The notes under the pieces: generated by a model
Told to the model about the DNA's origin: nothing
Seen by the model: the letters and a program-made list of their open reading frames with translations, nothing else
Database searches by the model: none
In this document: positions 63,172 through 64,000 of the stretch, piece by piece
How positions within the stretch are numbered: position 1 is the first letter of the stretch
Layout: every line of letters starts with the position of its first letter
Translations under genes and position numbers: made by a program
Assembly (NCBI GenBank): GCA_037178675.1
Contig: JAYMGJ010000342.1
Span: 1-64,000, forward strand
Direction of reading: 5' to 3'
DNA from: Scleroderma bovista
Taxonomy: Eukaryota; Basidiomycota; Agaricomycetes; Boletales; Sclerodermataceae
Length of the DNA: 64,000 bases

Positions 63172-63616
63172 AGCGGTAGCAAAGATGCAAGTTGACAAGA
63201 TGGAATTGACGTGGAATGGAAATCACAATTGAATGATTATATAATAATGGTTTCCATATATAGTTCATTTATCTCACCACTGGAAAGATTTGCTGATAGT
63301 GTGTTGTGCCAAAGGTATCGGCAAGTGCCGATGTTATACAAGTGCTGATGGTATTACAAATGTATGTCCTGCCGCTGGGGTGTGTGCCGATTGTCTACCG
63401 TATGCATGTTCCAATGGAATGCTGTGCTGATTACAGTATGTTACCTCAATCAACACCTAATGCCGCCATCCACGGCAATTATAGATACTCTTGCTATTTA
63501 TGTATATCGGTAACATTGAAGAATTACTGCAAAGGTAAATCTTGCATTTGCCGGCAAAAGATTGGGATAGTATCATGTACATAGTGCCAATAGTGTGCTG
63601 TGTCACAAGTGTGATG
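63172..63616. other. Right flank with scattered GCCGAT words
   Basis: No gene. Irregular copies of the right-array word (GTGCCGATGTTATACA, GTGCTGATGGTATTACA) start near 63300. At 63450-63527 lies a block that recurs at the window end. Confidence 0.5.
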
Positions 63617-64000
63617 TGCCGATAGTATGTAGTGCCGATAGTATGTAGTGCCGATGGTATGTAGTGCCGATGGTATGTTGTGCCGATTGTATGTTGTGCC
63701 GATGTTGCTGTGCCGATAGTGTCTTGTGCGAATGGTTTGCAAGTGCCAATGTTATGCAAGTGCTGATCACTGTTGCAGCGGCATGGATGTAATGCCGCCG
63801 GTGGTTATGCCGATTGTATGTGCCGATGCAGTGCCGAGTGTATGTTCTCCCTTGTATGTTCTGCTGGTTGTGTTGTGCCAGTGGATTAAAAGTATGTTTC
63901 TCCTTCCAATACTTGATGCCGCCATACATGGCAATTATAGTTACATCTGTAGGACATATCTAGCCTGCTCTTGGTATTCATGTATATCAGTAACGTTGAA
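63450..64000 (+). repeat. Direct duplication at the right edge
   Basis: GCCGCCATCCACGGCAATTA at ~63463 recurs as GCCGCCATACATGGCAATTA at ~63920, followed in both by a stretch ending in a version of ATGTATATCAGTAACGTTGA (63507-63527 and 63980-64000). The repeat with the 16-bp array between suggests a tandemly organised end that continues past the window. Confidence 0.6.
63617..63720 (+). repeat. Right 16-bp tandem array
   Basis: TGCCGATGGTATGTAG-type units start at 63617, 63633, 63649, 63665, 63681 and 63697, exactly 16 bp apart, then one at 63711. Same period and orientation as the array at 48.5 kb. Confidence 0.85.

Larger units (their letters stand above)
48460..64000. mobile_element. KDZ-class DNA transposon region with TET/JBP cargo
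   Basis: A continuous region carries an intact KDZ transposase (55453-58975), a TET/JBP dioxygenase (51075-52338), three multi-exon genes of unknown family, 16-bp tandem arrays of the same consensus at both ends, and GTCAACACTCCGGCA-type minisatellites. Linkage of TET/JBP genes with KDZ (Kyakuja-Dileera-Zisupton) transposons is established in Agaricomycetes. The genes share a CCG/CGG-biased CpG context unlike the host genes to the left. Whether it is one element or nested ones cannot be told here; no terminal inverted repeat or target-site duplication was found and the right end may lie beyond the window. Confidence 0.7.

Overview
The window is nuclear DNA of an Agaricomycete (mushroom-type basidiomycete). 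Genes carry many 45-60 nt introns, sit close together on both strands, and encode basidiomycete families: an F-box/LRR expansion, a DUF6532-like protein, and KDZ and Plavaka DNA transposons. All gene models below were built by eye from splice sites and reading frame. Most multi-exon models close in frame over their full length.

Left part (1-18.7 kb): an EBP-type sterol isomerase-like protein, a small secreted Kre9/Knh1-like protein, a cytochrome b5-fused delta-9 acyl-CoA desaturase, a relic of an F-box gene, and two convergent RIF1-family genes (7396-11815 on + and 12035-16985 on -). The minus-strand RIF1 has N-terminal PP1-docking motifs and MCB boxes in its promoter. The plus-strand paralog lacks that N-terminus. 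A second Kre9/Knh1-like gene follows.

Middle part (18.8-46 kb): a segment holding a divergent F-box/RRP36 gene pair is present three times in tandem. Only the third unit has both genes intact; the first two end in a truncated RRP36. Then comes a housekeeping block: TCP11/SOK1, V-ATPase subunit B (VMA2), tubulin cofactor D (TBCD) and, divergent from TBCD, the ribosome-biogenesis factor BUD22. A small protein with a MYND-like zinc site, some unrecognised genes and a DUF6532-like gene follow.

Right part (47.4-64 kb): a truncated Plavaka transposase, then about 15.5 kb that looks like one large KDZ-class DNA transposon or a nest of such elements. It holds an intact 1019-aa KDZ transposase, a TET/JBP-type 2-oxoglutarate/Fe(II) dioxygenase (predicted 5-methylcytosine oxidase), three unrecognised multi-exon genes, a ~1.7 kb palindrome, and 16-bp tandem arrays of related sequence at both ends. 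CpG in this stretch appears thinned and kept mainly as CCG/CGG. This self-contained transposase plus DNA-demodification cargo is the most interesting system in the window; its right end lies at or beyond base 64000.
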